A DNA stretch of 64,000 bases from Burkholderia sp. D-99 (GCF_011605345.1 NZ_JAAOXM010000009.1:186001-250000); one strand, 5' to 3'. Shown: positions 52,552 to 61,780, counted from the stretch's first letter. A program made the numbers and translations. Notes: a model not told the origin generated them from the letters alone.

Positions 52552-53472
52552 TCAGCGCCGCGGGGTGCGTCGCCGCACCTCGCTGCGCAGCCAGTCGAGC
52601 CAGGTGCGGATCGCCGTTTCATGCGGATGGCCGGGGCGCCACACGACGTAGTGCGCATACACGTCGGTCACGCGCACCGTCGATACGCGCACGAGGGTGC
52701 CGTCCGCGAGTTCGGGCTCGATCAGCGAGCGGCGCGCGAGTGCAACGCCGCGTCCTTTCAGCGTCGCGTCGATCAGCGCGTTCGCATCGGTGAAACGCGG
52801 CGCGCGCGCGGATTCGGTAAGGTCGAGCCGGGCGGCCTGGAGCCACGGTTCCCAGGGCTGCGCGGGATGGCGCAGCAGCGTCGCGCGCACGAGATCGGCC
52901 GGCGCGCGCGGCGCGACGCCGTCGCGATTGCGGTACGCGGGGCTCGCGACCGGAAAGATCGTCTCGTTCATCAGCTTCTCGGCGACGACGCCCGGCCACG
53001 TGCCGGGCCCGTAGCGCAGCGCGACGTCGATGCGGTCGCGCTTGCGCAGCGGTGCGAGCGCCACGTCCGGGTGCAGCGCGATCGCAATGTGCGGATGCGC
53101 GGCGGAGAAGCGCGGCAGGCGCGGCGCGAGCCAGCGTTCGGCGACGCTCGGCAGCACGCTGACGTTCAGCGTGACGTCGCAGGTGCGCGGCCGGCTGCGT
53201 ACCGTGAGCGCCGGCTCGAACGCGCGCTCGAGCACGCTGAGGCCCTGGCGCACCTGCAGCGCGAGCGCGTGCGCGGCGTGCGTCGGCGTCGCGCCGTTGC
53301 GTTCGCGCGTGAAGAGCGGGTAGCCGAGCTGCGCCTCGAGCGTGCGGATGTGCTGGCTGACGGCGCCTTGCGTGAGCGCGAGTTCGTCGGCCGCGCGCGT
53401 GAAGCTCTGCAGCCGCACGGCGGTCTCGAACGCACGTAGCGTCTGCAGCGGAGGAAGGTGGATGCGTCGCAT
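52552..53472 (-). CDS. LysR-family regulator (GcvA-like)
   Basis: Encodes 306 aa from ATG 53472. The HTH is LRAFETAVRLQSFTRAADELALTQGAVSQHIRTLE (about residues 12-46). The effector domain with RYGPGTWPGVVAEKLMNE is typical of the GcvA/AmpR subgroup. It is divergent from the GST gene, with a dyad at 53479-53493 just upstream of its own start, so the GST is the likely target. Confidence 0.9.
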   Translation of the reverse strand: MRRIHLPPLQTLRAFETAVRLQSFTRAADELALTQGAVSQHIRTLEAQLGYPLFTRERNGATPTHAAHALALQVRQGLSVLERAFEPALTVRSRPRTCDVTLNVSVLPSVAERWLAPRLPRFSAAHPHIAIALHPDVALAPLRKRDRIDVALRYGPGTWPGVVAEKLMNETIFPVASPAYRNRDGVAPRAPADLVRATLLRHPAQPWEPWLQAARLDLTESARAPRFTDANALIDATLKGRGVALARRSLIEPELADGTLVRVSTVRVTDVYAHYVVWRPGHPHETAIRTWLDWLRSEVRRRTPRR

Positions 53473-53478
53473 GCGGGT

Positions 53479-53493
53479 ATTAGTAACACTAAT
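53479..53493. promoter_or_regulatory. LysR-type operator (T-N11-A dyad)
   Basis: ATTAGT-aac-ACTAAT, a perfect 6+3+6 palindrome, lies 7 bp upstream of the LysR start and between the divergent genes. Confidence 0.65.
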
Positions 53494-53584
53494 GTCCGAG
53501 CACGACAATTCATCGTTTGCGGCGGGCATGCACGCGTTCCTACACTCGGTTCCGTCTTCCACAGCCCCGTCGGGCCACATCACC

Positions 53585-54223
53585 ATGAACGCATATCGTC
53601 TCTATCTTTCGCCGGGCGCCTGCTCGCTCGCCGCTCACATCGCGCTGGAGGAAACCGGCGCGCCGTTCGACGTCGAGATCGTCTCGGTGCAGAAGCAGCA
53701 GAACCTCGACGCGCGCTATCTCGCGATCAACGCGAAGGCGCGCGTGCCCGTGCTTGCGATTCCGGGCGAGCCGCGCGTGCTGACCGAAACGCCGGCGATC
53801 CTCACGTATCTCGCGCGCCGTTATCCCGATGCGCAATTGTTGCCGCTCGGCGATCCGCTGCGCGAGGCGCGGTGCCACGAATGGCTCGCCTGGCTGGTCG
53901 GCTGGGTGCATGGCGTCGGTTACGGCGCGCTGTGGCGGCCGGGTCGCTTCATCGGCGATCCGGCGCTGCACGGCGCGGTCAGCACGCACGGGCGCAGCAC
54001 GATCGAAGCTGCGAACGAGACGATCGAAGCCGCGCTGGCCGACGGTCGGACGTGGGCCGAGCCGGGCGCGCATTCGATCGTCGATCCGTTCCTGTTCGTG
54101 CTGTATCGCTGGGGTGTCGCGATCGGATTCGACATGACGCAGTACCCCGCGTGGACGGCCCATGCGCAGCGCGAGGCCGAACGGCCGGCCACGCGACGCG
54201 CGCTGGCGCGCGAGGCGGGCTGA
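53585..54223 (+). CDS. Glutathione S-transferase family protein
   Basis: Encodes 212 aa. The thioredoxin-like N-terminal domain is LYLSPGACSLAAHIALEETGAPFDVEIV (residues 6-33), with the Ser-Cys pair typical of beta-class GSTs, plus ETPAILTYLARRYPD for glutathione gamma-Glu contact. An all-helical C-terminal domain follows. It is cytosolic; substrate unknown. It is divergently arranged with LysR. Start ATG 53585 is used because the upstream in-frame sequence lies in the lysR promoter. Confidence 0.88.
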   Translation: MNAYRLYLSPGACSLAAHIALEETGAPFDVEIVSVQKQQNLDARYLAINAKARVPVLAIPGEPRVLTETPAILTYLARRYPDAQLLPLGDPLREARCHEWLAWLVGWVHGVGYGALWRPGRFIGDPALHGAVSTHGRSTIEAANETIEAALADGRTWAEPGAHSIVDPFLFVLYRWGVAIGFDMTQYPAWTAHAQREAERPATRRALAREAG

Positions 54224-54278
54224 CGCAGGCGTGGGCGTTCGTGGTGCAGGCCACGCGCCCGCGTGCAATGCGCTCGCG

Positions 54279-55559
54279 TCAGCGCGTGGCGAACAGCGGA
54301 TAGGTCGCGCCGGCGACCAGCGCGGCCGCGAGCCAGACCACGCTCCACGAACTGACGGCGAGCAGCGGCGGAATCGCGAGCGGCGTTGCGAAGAGCCCGA
54401 GGTAGACGACCGTGTTCGCCATCCCGAGCGCGGTGCCCGCGTGGTTCGCACCCGCGAGCGTCGCGAGCTCCGTGTACGCGACGCCATGCCACGCCGATAC
54501 GCAGATGCCCGCTAACACCAGAATCGCGACGATCGCGGCGAGCGGCACGCGCGGGCTGCCGGCCGTCGCGGCTGCGAGCAGCGTGAACGAGCCGGCCGCG
54601 ACGAGCACCGAGCCGCGCAGGTACGCGCGCCGGTTGCCGTGCCGGTCGGTATGGCGGCCGCTCCAGACGCGCATCACCATCGCGCCGAGCTGCAGCACGA
54701 CCATCGCCGAGCTGATGCCGGCGAGGCCGAGCCGGCCGAAGTCGTGCAGGAACACCGTCGCGAACGTGAGCACCGCGAACTGCGGCGCGCACAGCAGGCC
54801 GATGCCGAGCACGATGCGCCACACGCGGGCGCTCGCGAGCGGGCCGTGCGCGAGCCGCGCGGGTTGCACGGGTTGCGGCCGTGCGGCCGGTCGATGCGCG
54901 ACGCCGGGTGTGGCGGCCGGTTCGGCGGGCGGTTCGTGCAGCCAGCGCCAGGTCAGCACGGCCGACCCGGCGCACAGCAGCATCAGCGTACCGAATACCG
55001 CGGCGAACCCCAGATGCGACGCGAGCGACGGCAGGAGCGCCGCGCCGACGCCGCCGCCGAGCGGCACGGCCGTCTGGCGGATGCTCATCGCGAGCCCGCG
55101 TTCGCGCTCGCCGAACCAGCGCATCACCGCGCGCCCGCTCGACCCGTTCACGCTGCCGCCGAGCAGGCCGACGCAGCACATCGCCGCGACGACGCGCGCA
55201 AGCGGCGGCACCGCGTGCGCGCTCGGGACGAGCGTGCACACCATCAGCGCGAGCATGGCGGCCGTCGCGACGAGCCCGGTCAGCAGTACGCGGCGATCGC
55301 CGAAACGGTCGGCGGCGATTCCCCACGGCAGCTCGGACAGCGCGACGCCGAAGCCGAGCGCGCCGAGCACGAGGCCGAGCGCGCCGTTGTCGAGGTGGTA
55401 GGCCGTGCGCATCCACACGGCGGTGGTCGGAATGCCTGCCGCCGCGGCCGAAAAGCTCATGTTCGCGGCCACGCCGGCGGCCAGCACGCGCCAGCGATGG
55501 GCCGGGCCGCGTGCGTCGCGGGCGGGCGAGGAGGGAGTGGCGATGCAGGTGGTATCCAT
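54279..55559 (-). CDS. MFS transporter
   Basis: Encodes 426 aa with 12 predicted helices. The loop-2 MFS signature GIAADRFGDRRVLL and its second-half counterpart SGRHTDRHGNRRAYLRG are present. A Pro/Ala-rich central cytosolic loop (PAATPGVAHRPAARPQPVQ) separates the halves. It is convergent with the GST gene and divergent from the LysR gene at 55657, which is its probable regulator. Substrate unknown. Confidence 0.85.
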   Translation of the reverse strand: MDTTCIATPSSPARDARGPAHRWRVLAAGVAANMSFSAAAAGIPTTAVWMRTAYHLDNGALGLVLGALGFGVALSELPWGIAADRFGDRRVLLTGLVATAAMLALMVCTLVPSAHAVPPLARVVAAMCCVGLLGGSVNGSSGRAVMRWFGERERGLAMSIRQTAVPLGGGVGAALLPSLASHLGFAAVFGTLMLLCAGSAVLTWRWLHEPPAEPAATPGVAHRPAARPQPVQPARLAHGPLASARVWRIVLGIGLLCAPQFAVLTFATVFLHDFGRLGLAGISSAMVVLQLGAMVMRVWSGRHTDRHGNRRAYLRGSVLVAAGSFTLLAAATAGSPRVPLAAIVAILVLAGICVSAWHGVAYTELATLAGANHAGTALGMANTVVYLGLFATPLAIPPLLAVSSWSVVWLAAALVAGATYPLFATR

Positions 55560-55656
55560 GGCGGCAGGCCCGGTTGGAAATTGACATCGACAGTCTGGCC
55601 GCCTACATTCATCCTGAAAATCGGAAAGTTTTTTATGAATCGTTCGATAAAACGGG

Positions 55657-56715
55657 ATGGTTGATATGTCCGGACACGACATTCCGCGCGACGGTGGCGC
55701 TGCGCTCGCGCTGACCGATGCCGCGCTGGCCCGACCCAACTTCGACGTGGCGGCGCTGCGCAGCCTCGTCGCGGGCGTGGATCTCGGCAGTTTTGCGAAG
55801 GCGGCCGACCGCGTCGCGCGCTCGTCGTCGGCGGTGAGCGCGCAGATCCGCAAGCTCGAGGAGCAGGCAGGCACGCCGTTGTTCGTGAAGGCCGGACGCG
55901 GGCTCGCGCTGACCGATGCCGGCGACGCGATGCTGCGTTATGCGCGGCGGATGATCGAGCTGAACGACGAGGCCGCCGCGGCCGTGCGCGGCGTGAATCT
56001 CGACGGCTGGGTGCGTGTCGGGTTGCAGGAGGATTTCGGCGAGGCGATCCTGCCTGACGTGCTCGGGCGGTTCGCGCGCGCGCATCCGAAGGTGAGGATC
56101 GAGGCGCGTGTGGCGCGCAATGCCGACCTGCTCGACCGGCTCGACGCGAACCAGCTCGATCTCGCGCTCGTGTGGGGCGATCCGGCGTCGGCGGCGCTCG
56201 TGTCGCGGGCCGGGATCGACAGCGAGGTGATCGCGCAGGTGCCGATGCAGTGGGTCGGGGCGGCGGGGGCGGGCGGGTTCGGCATGCCGGGTGGGGCCGA
56301 CGAGGGCGCGGAAGGCGGGGCGGATGCCGCGCACGCCGTAGCGGGTGGCCGTGCCGCGGGCGAGGCGCTGCCGCTCGTCGTGTTCGACCGGCCGTGCCGC
56401 TTCTTCGGCGCCGCGACCGACGCGCTCGATCGCGCGGGCGTGCCGTGGCGCATCGCGTTCACGACGCCGAGTCTCGCCGGGTTATGGGCCGCGGCGGCGG
56501 CCGGCCTCGGGCTGACGGTGCGCTCGCACTACGGGCTGCCCGCGTCGGTGCGCGTCCTCGATGCGTCGTCGTGCGGGTTGCCGGCGCTGCCGAGCCTGCC
56601 GCTGATCCTGCTGCGGCGCACGTCGTCGGCGACGCCGACCGTCGACCGGCTCGCGCGGATCGTGACGCAGGCGGTAAGGGATGCGACGGAGGGGGCGGTG
56701 GCGTTGGCGGCGTGA
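55657..56715 (+). CDS. LysR-family regulator with Gly/Ala-rich insertion
   Basis: Encodes 352 aa, longer than the usual 290-330. The HTH is LRSLVAGVDLGSFAKAADRVARSSSAVSAQIRKLEE (about residues 34-69). A low-complexity insertion rich in Gly/Ala/Asp (about residues 206-245) interrupts the effector domain between IAQVPMQWVG and ALPLVVFDRP. It is divergent from the MFS gene. An ATTCAT (55609-55614) / ATGAAT (55633-55638) dyad lies between the two and may be its operator. Confidence 0.85.
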   Translation: MVDMSGHDIPRDGGAALALTDAALARPNFDVAALRSLVAGVDLGSFAKAADRVARSSSAVSAQIRKLEEQAGTPLFVKAGRGLALTDAGDAMLRYARRMIELNDEAAAAVRGVNLDGWVRVGLQEDFGEAILPDVLGRFARAHPKVRIEARVARNADLLDRLDANQLDLALVWGDPASAALVSRAGIDSEVIAQVPMQWVGAAGAGGFGMPGGADEGAEGGADAAHAVAGGRAAGEALPLVVFDRPCRFFGAATDALDRAGVPWRIAFTTPSLAGLWAAAAAGLGLTVRSHYGLPASVRVLDASSCGLPALPSLPLILLRRTSSATPTVDRLARIVTQAVRDATEGAVALAA

Positions 56716-56811
56716 TGCCGAGCGACATACGAGAGTCTTGCTGGACGTTCGGCCTATTGGAGCAATGGGGCGAATGTCGTGAGAATGGTGGGTCACTCAA
56801 TGGAGCCCATC

Positions 56812-57039
56812 ATGCAAGTTGCCACTGTCCCCGAAGCCACGATCGATCTCCAACGGCTGCTCGATGCCGCGATCGCAGGCGAACGCGTTGTGATCATGCA
56901 GGACGGCAAGCAGTCGGTCCGGCTTGTGCCGCTCAGGCCGATTCACCCATTCGGTGCCCTCGAGGGGCAGATGTGGATTGCGGATGATTTCGATGCGCCG
57001 CTTTCCGTCGAAGAACTGGCCGCATTCATGGGGAAGTAA
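56812..57039 (+). CDS. Phd/YefM-type antitoxin
   Basis: Encodes 75 aa. ATG 56812 has GGAG 7 nt upstream, so it is preferred over 56779 or 56800. The N-terminal half (QVATVPEATIDLQRLLDAAIAGERVVIMQDGKQSVRLVPL) matches Phd/prevent-host-death antitoxins that bind DNA and the toxin. The C-terminal tail is acidic (WIADDFDAPLSVEELAAFMG), as in antitoxins that mask PIN toxins. Its stop overlaps the toxin ATG by one base. Confidence 0.85.
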   Translation: MQVATVPEATIDLQRLLDAAIAGERVVIMQDGKQSVRLVPLRPIHPFGALEGQMWIADDFDAPLSVEELAAFMGK

Positions 57040-57419
57040 TGCGGCTGCTGTTCGATACGCACATCTTTCTCTGGGCAGTGGCGAACGATCCGAAGCTGAG
57101 CGCTCGCGCGCGCAGCCTGATTACCGCTGCCGATGAAGTGTTCGTCAGCAGCGCGAGCATCTGGAAAGTGGCGATCAAGGCCGGGAAGGGAAAGCTGGAT
57201 GTCGATGTGGATCGTCTGGTCGACAAGATCAACACGAGCGAGTACCGCGAACTGCCGGTTCGCGTCGCGCACAGCGCTGCCGTGCGCCATCTGCCCCACT
57301 ATCATCTCGATCCGTTCGACCGGCTGCTCGTCGCGCAGGTGTGGTGTGAACCGCTGCTGCTTGTCACCGCGGACGGCCATCTTTCGCAGTATGGCGCGTC
57401 CCGGATTCTGACGGTCTGA
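57039..57419 (+). CDS. VapC-like PIN-domain toxin with Glu-to-Lys change
   Basis: Encodes 126 aa of the PIN family. Active-site acidic residues Asp6 (FDTHIFLWA), Asp94 (DPFDRLLVAQ) and Asp112 (TADGHL) are present. The usual Glu in the ..SIWE.AIK.. motif is Lys43 (SIWKVAIKAGKGKL, codon AAA). This residue helps bind the catalytic metals, so RNase activity may be reduced or lost. Antitoxin and toxin reading frames are otherwise intact. Confidence 0.85.
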   Translation: MRLLFDTHIFLWAVANDPKLSARARSLITAADEVFVSSASIWKVAIKAGKGKLDVDVDRLVDKINTSEYRELPVRVAHSAAVRHLPHYHLDPFDRLLVAQVWCEPLLLVTADGHLSQYGASRILTV

Positions 57420-57440
57420 AACAGTTTTCGGCGCGAAATC

Positions 57441-58334
57441 CTACGCCGCTGCGGCAGCTTGCGTCGACGCTTCGAGCGCCGCACAGATCGTTGCCAGTCG
57501 CTCCTTCAACCCTTCACTCGCGGGCACGAACGGCAGCCGCAGCCCGTCCTCGCACCACCCCTGCGCGGCCAGCACGGCCTTCACGGGTGCCGGGTTCGGC
57601 TCCGCGAACAGCGCCGCGACGAGCGGCTGCAGCGCGACCGACAGGCGCCGCGCATCGGCGAGCCGGCCGTCGCGCAGCAGCGCATGGATGCGCACGTGCC
57701 ATTCGGGCAGCACGTGCGCGCTGCTCGCGATCGCGCCGTGCGCACCGGCGCACATCGCCGCGAAGTTCTGGTTGTCGTCGCCGGACAGGATCGCGAGCGG
57801 CGTGTCGTGCACGAGCCGGCTCATCCGGTCGAGCGTACCGCCGCATTCCTTGATGCCCGCGACGCGCGGGTCGCGCGCAAGCGCCTGCAGCGTGTCCAGT
57901 TCGACGTTCACGCCGGTGCGGTACGGGATGTTGTAGACGAGCACCGGCAGGTCGGCCGCGTCGACGATCGCCTCGACGTGGCGGCGGATACCGTCCTGCG
58001 TCGGCCGCACGTAGACGGGCGGCGTGACGAGCAGCCCGTCCGGCCGTAGTGCCGCGAGTTCGCGTGCACGTGCGGCCGCGAAATGCGTTGCGCTCGCGGT
58101 CAGCCCGACGACGATCGGCAGCCCGGGCGCCGCGTCGCGCAGCGTCGCGAACACCGCATCCTGTTCACGTGCATCGAGCAGTACGCCTTCACCGGTCGTC
58201 GCGCCCGCGACGAAGCCCGCGATGCCCGCGCCCGCATAGTGGCGCGCGAGTCGCGCGAGCGCGGCATGGTCGACTTCGCCGTGGTGGAATGGCGTGATGA
58301 TCGGCAGCCAGATACCTTCGAAACGTGTGTTCAT
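57441..58334 (-). CDS. DapA-family aldolase (dihydrodipicolinate-synthase-like)
   Basis: Encodes 297 aa, an alpha/beta-barrel class I aldolase. The Schiff-base Lys lies in VAGIKECGGTLDRM, the Tyr in PVLVYNIPYRTGV, and GATTGEG is the substrate-binding loop. ATG 58334 follows the upstream ATG by 12 nt. It may make lysine precursor or be a paralog acting on another keto acid, since no lysine genes are near. It is convergent with the PIN toxin gene. Confidence 0.85.
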   Translation of the reverse strand: MNTRFEGIWLPIITPFHHGEVDHAALARLARHYAGAGIAGFVAGATTGEGVLLDAREQDAVFATLRDAAPGLPIVVGLTASATHFAAARARELAALRPDGLLVTPPVYVRPTQDGIRRHVEAIVDAADLPVLVYNIPYRTGVNVELDTLQALARDPRVAGIKECGGTLDRMSRLVHDTPLAILSGDDNQNFAAMCAGAHGAIASSAHVLPEWHVRIHALLRDGRLADARRLSVALQPLVAALFAEPNPAPVKAVLAAQGWCEDGLRLPFVPASEGLKERLATICAALEASTQAAAAA

Positions 58335-58473
58335 GCAAAGCCTCATGGTGGAAACGGAGTGGGAAGGAACCGTTCCGCCGGCGGAGGGCCGGAGTGAGGC
58401 ATGCGTGCAAGGAGAATGAAACGACCTGCGGGCATCCCGTCCGGCATTCGCCTGACGGGACGCGACGTCCCCG

Positions 58474-58569
58474 TCAGTCGAGGAGTCGTTTTTTCAGTTT
58501 CAGCCCGGCCGCGCGCGTACCTGCCGCGATGGCGGCGAGGATCGGAAGCGAGCGCTGGGTAGCGGACAT
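58474..58569 (-). CDS. 31-codon ORF upstream of the DapA-like gene
   Basis: MSATQRSLPILAAIAAGTRA is followed by a short basic tail (GLKLKKRLLD). It could be a small basic peptide or chance. Weak Shine-Dalgarno. It lies in the 451-bp region between the DapA-like and sbp genes, which otherwise holds no gene. Confidence 0.25.
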   Translation of the reverse strand: MSATQRSLPILAAIAAGTRAAGLKLKKRLLD

Positions 58570-58660
58570 GGATGAACCGTAAGTGGGCTGAGCGGCGATC
58601 TTAACACCGGATTCGATGCGCGCGCGAGCGTCCACCGCCGTTTAGCAGGATTCGAGATTT

Positions 58661-58684
58661 GCTTTCCACGACTGATTGGAAAGC
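58661..58684. promoter_or_regulatory. Inverted repeat upstream of sbp
   Basis: Perfect arms GCTTTCC (58661-58667) and GGAAAGC (58678-58684) have a 10-bp spacer. A TAGAAT -10-like hexamer follows at 58702. Candidate operator for a sulfur regulator such as CysB; this is inference. Confidence 0.4.
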
Positions 58685-58785
58685 GCGCCGCGCCCGGCCG
58701 CTAGAATGCCCGCTTACGTTTCGATGACAGCGCGTACGCGTGCCGTCACGCACATTCACCACCACTGGAAACGGGGCATATCACG

Positions 58786-59805
58786 ATGGCAAGCATGAAG
58801 GGGATCGGCCGCTGGCTGCATACGGGCGCGGCGGCGGCGCTGGTCGTGGCGGCGACGGCGGCGCACGCGGATACGTCGATCCTGAACGTGTCGTACGACG
58901 TGACGCGCGAGCTGTACAAGGACATCAACACGGGCTTTGCCGCCGCCTACAAGCAAAAGACCGGCGAGACGGTCGCGATCAAGCAGTCGCACGGCGCGTC
59001 GAGCGCGCAGGCGCTGTCGGTGCTGCAGGGGCTGCAGGCCGACGTCGTGACGATGAACCAGCCGAACGACATCGACCTGCTTGCCGAGCGCGGCCAGCTG
59101 CTGCCGAAGGACTGGCGTGCGCGTTTCCCGGACAACAGCTCGCCGTATTCGACCACGATGGTGTTCCTGGTGCGCAAGGGCAACCCGAAGGCGATCAAGG
59201 ACTGGAGCGATCTGGCGAAGCCGGGCGTCCAGGTGATCATCGCGAACCCGAAGACGTCGGGCAACGGTCGTTATGCGTATCTTGCCGCGTGGGGCTTCCA
59301 GAAACAGAAGGGCGCGACCGACCAGCAGGCGCTCGACTTCGAGAAGGCGATCTTCCGCAACGTGCCGGTGCTCGACTCGGGCGGCCGCGGTGCGACGACC
59401 ACGTTCACGCAGCGCGGCATCGGCGACGTGCTGGTCACGTTCGAGAACGAAGTCGCGCTGATGGACACCGGTGCATCGGGCGCGCAGTTCGACGCCGTGT
59501 ATCCGTCGGCGAGCATTCTCGCGGAGCCGCCCGTCGCCGTCGTCGACAAGGTCGTCGACAAGAAGGGCACGCGCAAGGTCGCGCAGGCGTATCTCGACTA
59601 CCTGTACACGCCGGAAGCGCAGGAGATCATCGCGCAGCACCATCTGCGCCCGCGCGACGCGAATGTGCTGAAGAAGCATGCCGCCGAGTTCAAGGCGCTG
59701 AAGACCTTCAGCGTCGAGCAGGTTTTCGGCAGCTGGGCGAACGCGCAGAAGGCGCATTTCGCGGACGGCGGCACGTTCGACCAGGTGATCGTCGACCGGA
59801 AGTGA
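58786..59805 (+). CDS. sbp: Periplasmic sulfate-binding protein
   Basis: Encodes 339 aa. The signal peptide ends ..ATAAHA (about residue 28). The mature start DTSILNVSYDVTRELYKDIN and the ..GKTSGNGRYAYLAAWG and GRGATTTFTQRGIGDVL segments match sulfate/thiosulfate-binding proteins. It feeds a CysUWA-type importer not found in the window. It is a single gene with a terminator after it. Confidence 0.93.
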   Translation: MASMKGIGRWLHTGAAAALVVAATAAHADTSILNVSYDVTRELYKDINTGFAAAYKQKTGETVAIKQSHGASSAQALSVLQGLQADVVTMNQPNDIDLLAERGQLLPKDWRARFPDNSSPYSTTMVFLVRKGNPKAIKDWSDLAKPGVQVIIANPKTSGNGRYAYLAAWGFQKQKGATDQQALDFEKAIFRNVPVLDSGGRGATTTFTQRGIGDVLVTFENEVALMDTGASGAQFDAVYPSASILAEPPVAVVDKVVDKKGTRKVAQAYLDYLYTPEAQEIIAQHHLRPRDANVLKKHAAEFKALKTFSVEQVFGSWANAQKAHFADGGTFDQVIVDRK

Positions 59806-59846
59806 GCGCCGCGCGCATCGCGCGCGTGTCCGCACGCTGACGACGC

Positions 59847-59877
59847 AGCCGGCCGCTTCCGCGGCCGGCTTTTTTTG
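59847..59877 (+). terminator. Rho-independent terminator of sbp
   Basis: The perfect stem AGCCGGCCGC / GCGGCCGGCT with a 4-nt loop is followed by seven T. It lies 42 bp after the sbp stop. Confidence 0.9.
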
Positions 59878-59984
59878 TTCCGCGCGGCCGGCGGCGCGGC
59901 GGAGGTCCATTCCGAACCGGCCCGCATTCCCGGCCGCTGCCGCGCGTGCTACGCTCGTCGCCTCCCTGCTTCCGGCGCCGCGCG

Positions 59985-60947
59985 ATGAATGTCGATTCGT
60001 CCTCCCCAGCCTCCCGCGGCCGTGGCCGCAAGATCTGGTCGGGCACGCGCCCGGTCATCGCGTACGGGATGCCGCCGCTCGGCTGGCGTGACCTCTATCA
60101 CCGCGCGCTGACGGTGAGCTGGCCCGTATTCTTCCTGTCGCTCGCCGTGCTGTTCCTGCTGCTCAACGGCGGCTTTGCAACGCTCTACCTGCTCGGCCGC
60201 GAGCCGATCGCGAACCAGTCGCCGGCCGGATTCGGCGGCGCGTTCTTCTTCAGCGTCGAGACGCTCGCGACCGTCGGCTATGGCGACATGCATCCGCAGA
60301 CCCTCTATGCGCACCTGGTCGCGACGTTCGAGATCTTCATCGGGATGTCGGGCATCGCGCTGGCCACGGGGCTCGTGTTCGCGCGGTTTTCGCGGCCGCA
60401 GGCGAAGATCCTGTTCGCGCGCAACGCGATCGTCCGGCCGCTGAACGGCAGGATGACGCTGATGGTGCGGGCCGCGAACGCGCGCCAGAACGTGATTGCC
60501 GAGGCGCAGGCGAAACTGCGGCTGATGCGTATCGAAGGCACGCACGAGGGCTACACGCTGCGCAAGATTCACGACCTGCCGCTCGTGCGCAGCGAGCATC
60601 CGATTTTCCTGCTCGGCTGGAACCTGATGCACGTGATCGATGAATCGAGCGCGCTGTTCGGCGAGACGCCCGAATCGCTCGCGGCGCGCGACGCGTCGTT
60701 GCTGATCACGATCGAAGGCTCGGACGAGACGACCGCGCAGGTGATGCAGGCGCGTCACACGTGGGTGCACGGCGAGATCCGCTGGCGTCACCGCTATGTC
60801 GACCTGATGCACGACGAAGACGGCATCACGCACATCGACTACACGCATTTTCATGAAGTCGTGCCGATCGACGTCGACACCGACGAGCGCGGCTCGCCGG
60901 GCGTGGTGGTCGAAGCGGGCGCCGCGGCGTCGGGCCCCGCCGCGTAG
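59985..60947 (+). CDS. Inward-rectifier potassium channel, KirBac1.1-like
   Basis: Encodes 320 aa. Two membrane helices flank the selectivity filter TVGYGD (residues 96-101). The amphipathic slide helix (VIAYGMPPLGWRDLYHRAL) precedes, and a C-terminal immunoglobulin-like cytoplasmic domain begins around RPQAKILFARNAIVRPLNGRM. It closely resembles the structurally characterised KirBac1.1 of B. pseudomallei, with long identical blocks. It conducts K+ and is gated by pH and lipid in the known homolog. Start ATG 59985 gives the MNVDSSSP N-terminus of KirBac1.1. Neighbours do not suggest a role. Confidence 0.95.
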   Translation: MNVDSSSPASRGRGRKIWSGTRPVIAYGMPPLGWRDLYHRALTVSWPVFFLSLAVLFLLLNGGFATLYLLGREPIANQSPAGFGGAFFFSVETLATVGYGDMHPQTLYAHLVATFEIFIGMSGIALATGLVFARFSRPQAKILFARNAIVRPLNGRMTLMVRAANARQNVIAEAQAKLRLMRIEGTHEGYTLRKIHDLPLVRSEHPIFLLGWNLMHVIDESSALFGETPESLAARDASLLITIEGSDETTAQVMQARHTWVHGEIRWRHRYVDLMHDEDGITHIDYTHFHEVVPIDVDTDERGSPGVVVEAGAAASGPAA

Positions 60948-60990
60948 GTGCGCTCGCGGGCGGCTGGCGGCGCCGCCCACGCGCTACACG

Positions 60991-61605
60991 TCACGCGTGC
61001 AGCAACCGCGCTGCTTCGCGCTGTTCGATCGCGACCGCGCGGCGGAAGGCGTCGCGGTCCTCGGCGCGCGCGACATAGTCGCCGAGCACGCCTTCGTGCG
61101 GCAGCAGATGCGCGTCGAACGCGATCTTCAGCGTGCTGGCGAGCAGCAGGTCGGCCGCGGTGAAGCGGTCGCCGACGAGCCACGGACTATGGGCGAGCGC
61201 CTGGGCGAGTGCGCGCTGCACGCGTGTGATGTTGCCCCAGCCGAACGCGACGGGATTGCCCGACGCGCCGGTGAATTTCTCGGCCATCGCCGGTTCGAGG
61301 CAGGTCGGTGTGAAGAACATCCATTGGAGAAAGCGGCCGCGCAGCGGATCGTCGGGTGCGATGCCGAGCCCGGCACCCGGACAGCGGTCGGCAAGATAGA
61401 GCAGGACGGCGCCCGATTCGGCGAACGGTACACTGCCGTCGTCGAGCGCGGGCAGCTTGGCCATCGGGTTGACCTGCACGAACGCGTCGCTGCCTTGCTC
61501 GTGCGAGCGCAGGTCGATCGGCACGAGTTCGTACACCACGCCGAGTTCCTCGAGCATCCACAACGCCCGGAATGCCCGGGTCTTCGGCCAGTAGTAGAGC
61601 TTCAT
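60991..61605 (-). CDS. Glutathione S-transferase family protein
   Basis: Encodes 204 aa. The N-terminal thioredoxin fold begins MKLYYWPKTRAFRALWMLEELGVVYELV, with FAESGAVLLYLADR as the glutathione-contact block, and helical C-terminal domain with DRFTAADLLLASTL. Cytosolic. It is divergent from the acetyltransferase gene; the intervening region carries a perfect palindrome at 61781-61807 and a 9-bp repeat. Confidence 0.88.
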   Translation of the reverse strand: MKLYYWPKTRAFRALWMLEELGVVYELVPIDLRSHEQGSDAFVQVNPMAKLPALDDGSVPFAESGAVLLYLADRCPGAGLGIAPDDPLRGRFLQWMFFTPTCLEPAMAEKFTGASGNPVAFGWGNITRVQRALAQALAHSPWLVGDRFTAADLLLASTLKIAFDAHLLPHEGVLGDYVARAEDRDAFRRAVAIEQREAARLLHA

Positions 61606-61780
61606 TGTGCCTCCGCGTTTGGGTGCAGCTGTCGGTCCGGTGGATGCTCAAGCGTACCCGAGCGCCGGAGGTTCGGACAGGGGCGCCCGGCGAGGGGTGT
61701 CCATCTGCGGGTGACGGCCGGATGCGTTGTGTGTCGGGCGGAAAACCGGGCAACGCCTGATGTCATAAGGGAGTAGTTGA

